The notes beneath the pieces were generated by a model. The model was given only the letters and a program-made list of their open reading frames with translations. It had not been told where the DNA came from and searched no databases. A stretch of 44,996 bases of DNA from Lysobacterales bacterium (GTDB lineage Bacteria; Pseudomonadota; Gammaproteobacteria; Xanthomonadales; S139-57), in contig WFUE01000197.1 of the NCBI GenBank assembly GCA_015485125.1, forward strand, positions 1 through 44,996, in the 5' to 3' direction. Below are positions 44,932 to 44,996 of the stretch, in pieces. The stretch's first letter is position 1. Each line of letters starts with the position of its first letter. The position numbers and the translations under genes were made by a program.

Positions 44932-44996
44932 CGTTACAGGCTCGTAAATTGGGATAGCCCGCATTATCGCCTGTTCATGGCCGGTTATTCCAGACC

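Overview
The window is chromosomal DNA from a high-GC gammaproteobacterium. The clearest markers are the leuS-lptE-holA-nadD cluster, rpmH-rnpA-yidC-mnmE, rsfS-rlmH, lgt-thyA-folA and a two-subunit (GcvPB-type) glycine dehydrogenase. LptE, a TonB-dependent receptor, RND pumps and several lipoproteins show a Gram-negative envelope. ETHE1-like persulfide dioxygenase and two small cytochromes c point to a respiring organism that handles sulfur. I cannot name the genus. Two exported proteins carry an FxDxFE motif that I associate loosely with Xanthomonadales/Chromatiales relatives.

Layout. 1-600: start of an unknown gene and a small basic protein, divergent, with a palindrome over the likely -35 of the latter. 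0.5-7.3 kb, minus strand: YjdF-like membrane protein, LEA/WHy lipoprotein, and a complete five-gene peptide ABC importer (oppA-B-C-D-F order). 7.35-10.9 kb, minus: mnmE, yidC, rnpA, rpmH, with a good rpmH promoter but no yidD and no neighbouring dnaA. 10.93-11.55 kb: a gene-free repeat cluster. 11.5-17.2 kb: persulfide dioxygenase, TonB receptor, a DUF4258-type toxin/antitoxin pair, and a secreted two-domain metallophosphoesterase. 17.3-22.7 kb, plus: ppa, leuS, lptE, holA, nadD. 22.8-25.1 kb: exported FG-GAP protein, a bidirectional terminator, and two cytochromes c. 25.3-34.9 kb, plus: one membrane-fusion lipoprotein, two RND pump proteins and a CBM9/DUF5916-like outer-membrane protein. 34.95-35.33 kb: second repeat cluster. 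35.4-38.3 kb, minus: thioredoxin, HD phosphohydrolase, chalcone-isomerase-like protein, MscS channel. Then tRNA-Thr(TGT), an ABM-like protein, a GNAT enzyme, rsfS-rlmH, and finally a tightly overlapping minus-strand run gcvPB-rlmI-lgt-thyA-folA. That run links glycine cleavage, which makes methylene-tetrahydrofolate, with thymidylate synthase and DHFR, which use and recycle it.

The most interesting signal is non-coding. A 127-bp fold-back repeat has three full-length copies, two in the left cluster and one inverted in the right cluster, plus several fragments. Two of its stems show compensatory base changes between copies, so the folded structure appears to be maintained. A second 85-bp double-hairpin (BIME/REP-like) element occurs once in each cluster, in opposite orientation and with identical length. 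The two clusters bracket about 23 kb. The left one lies where dnaA/oriC would commonly be expected beside rpmH, and the usual nadD-rsfS linkage is broken across the right one.
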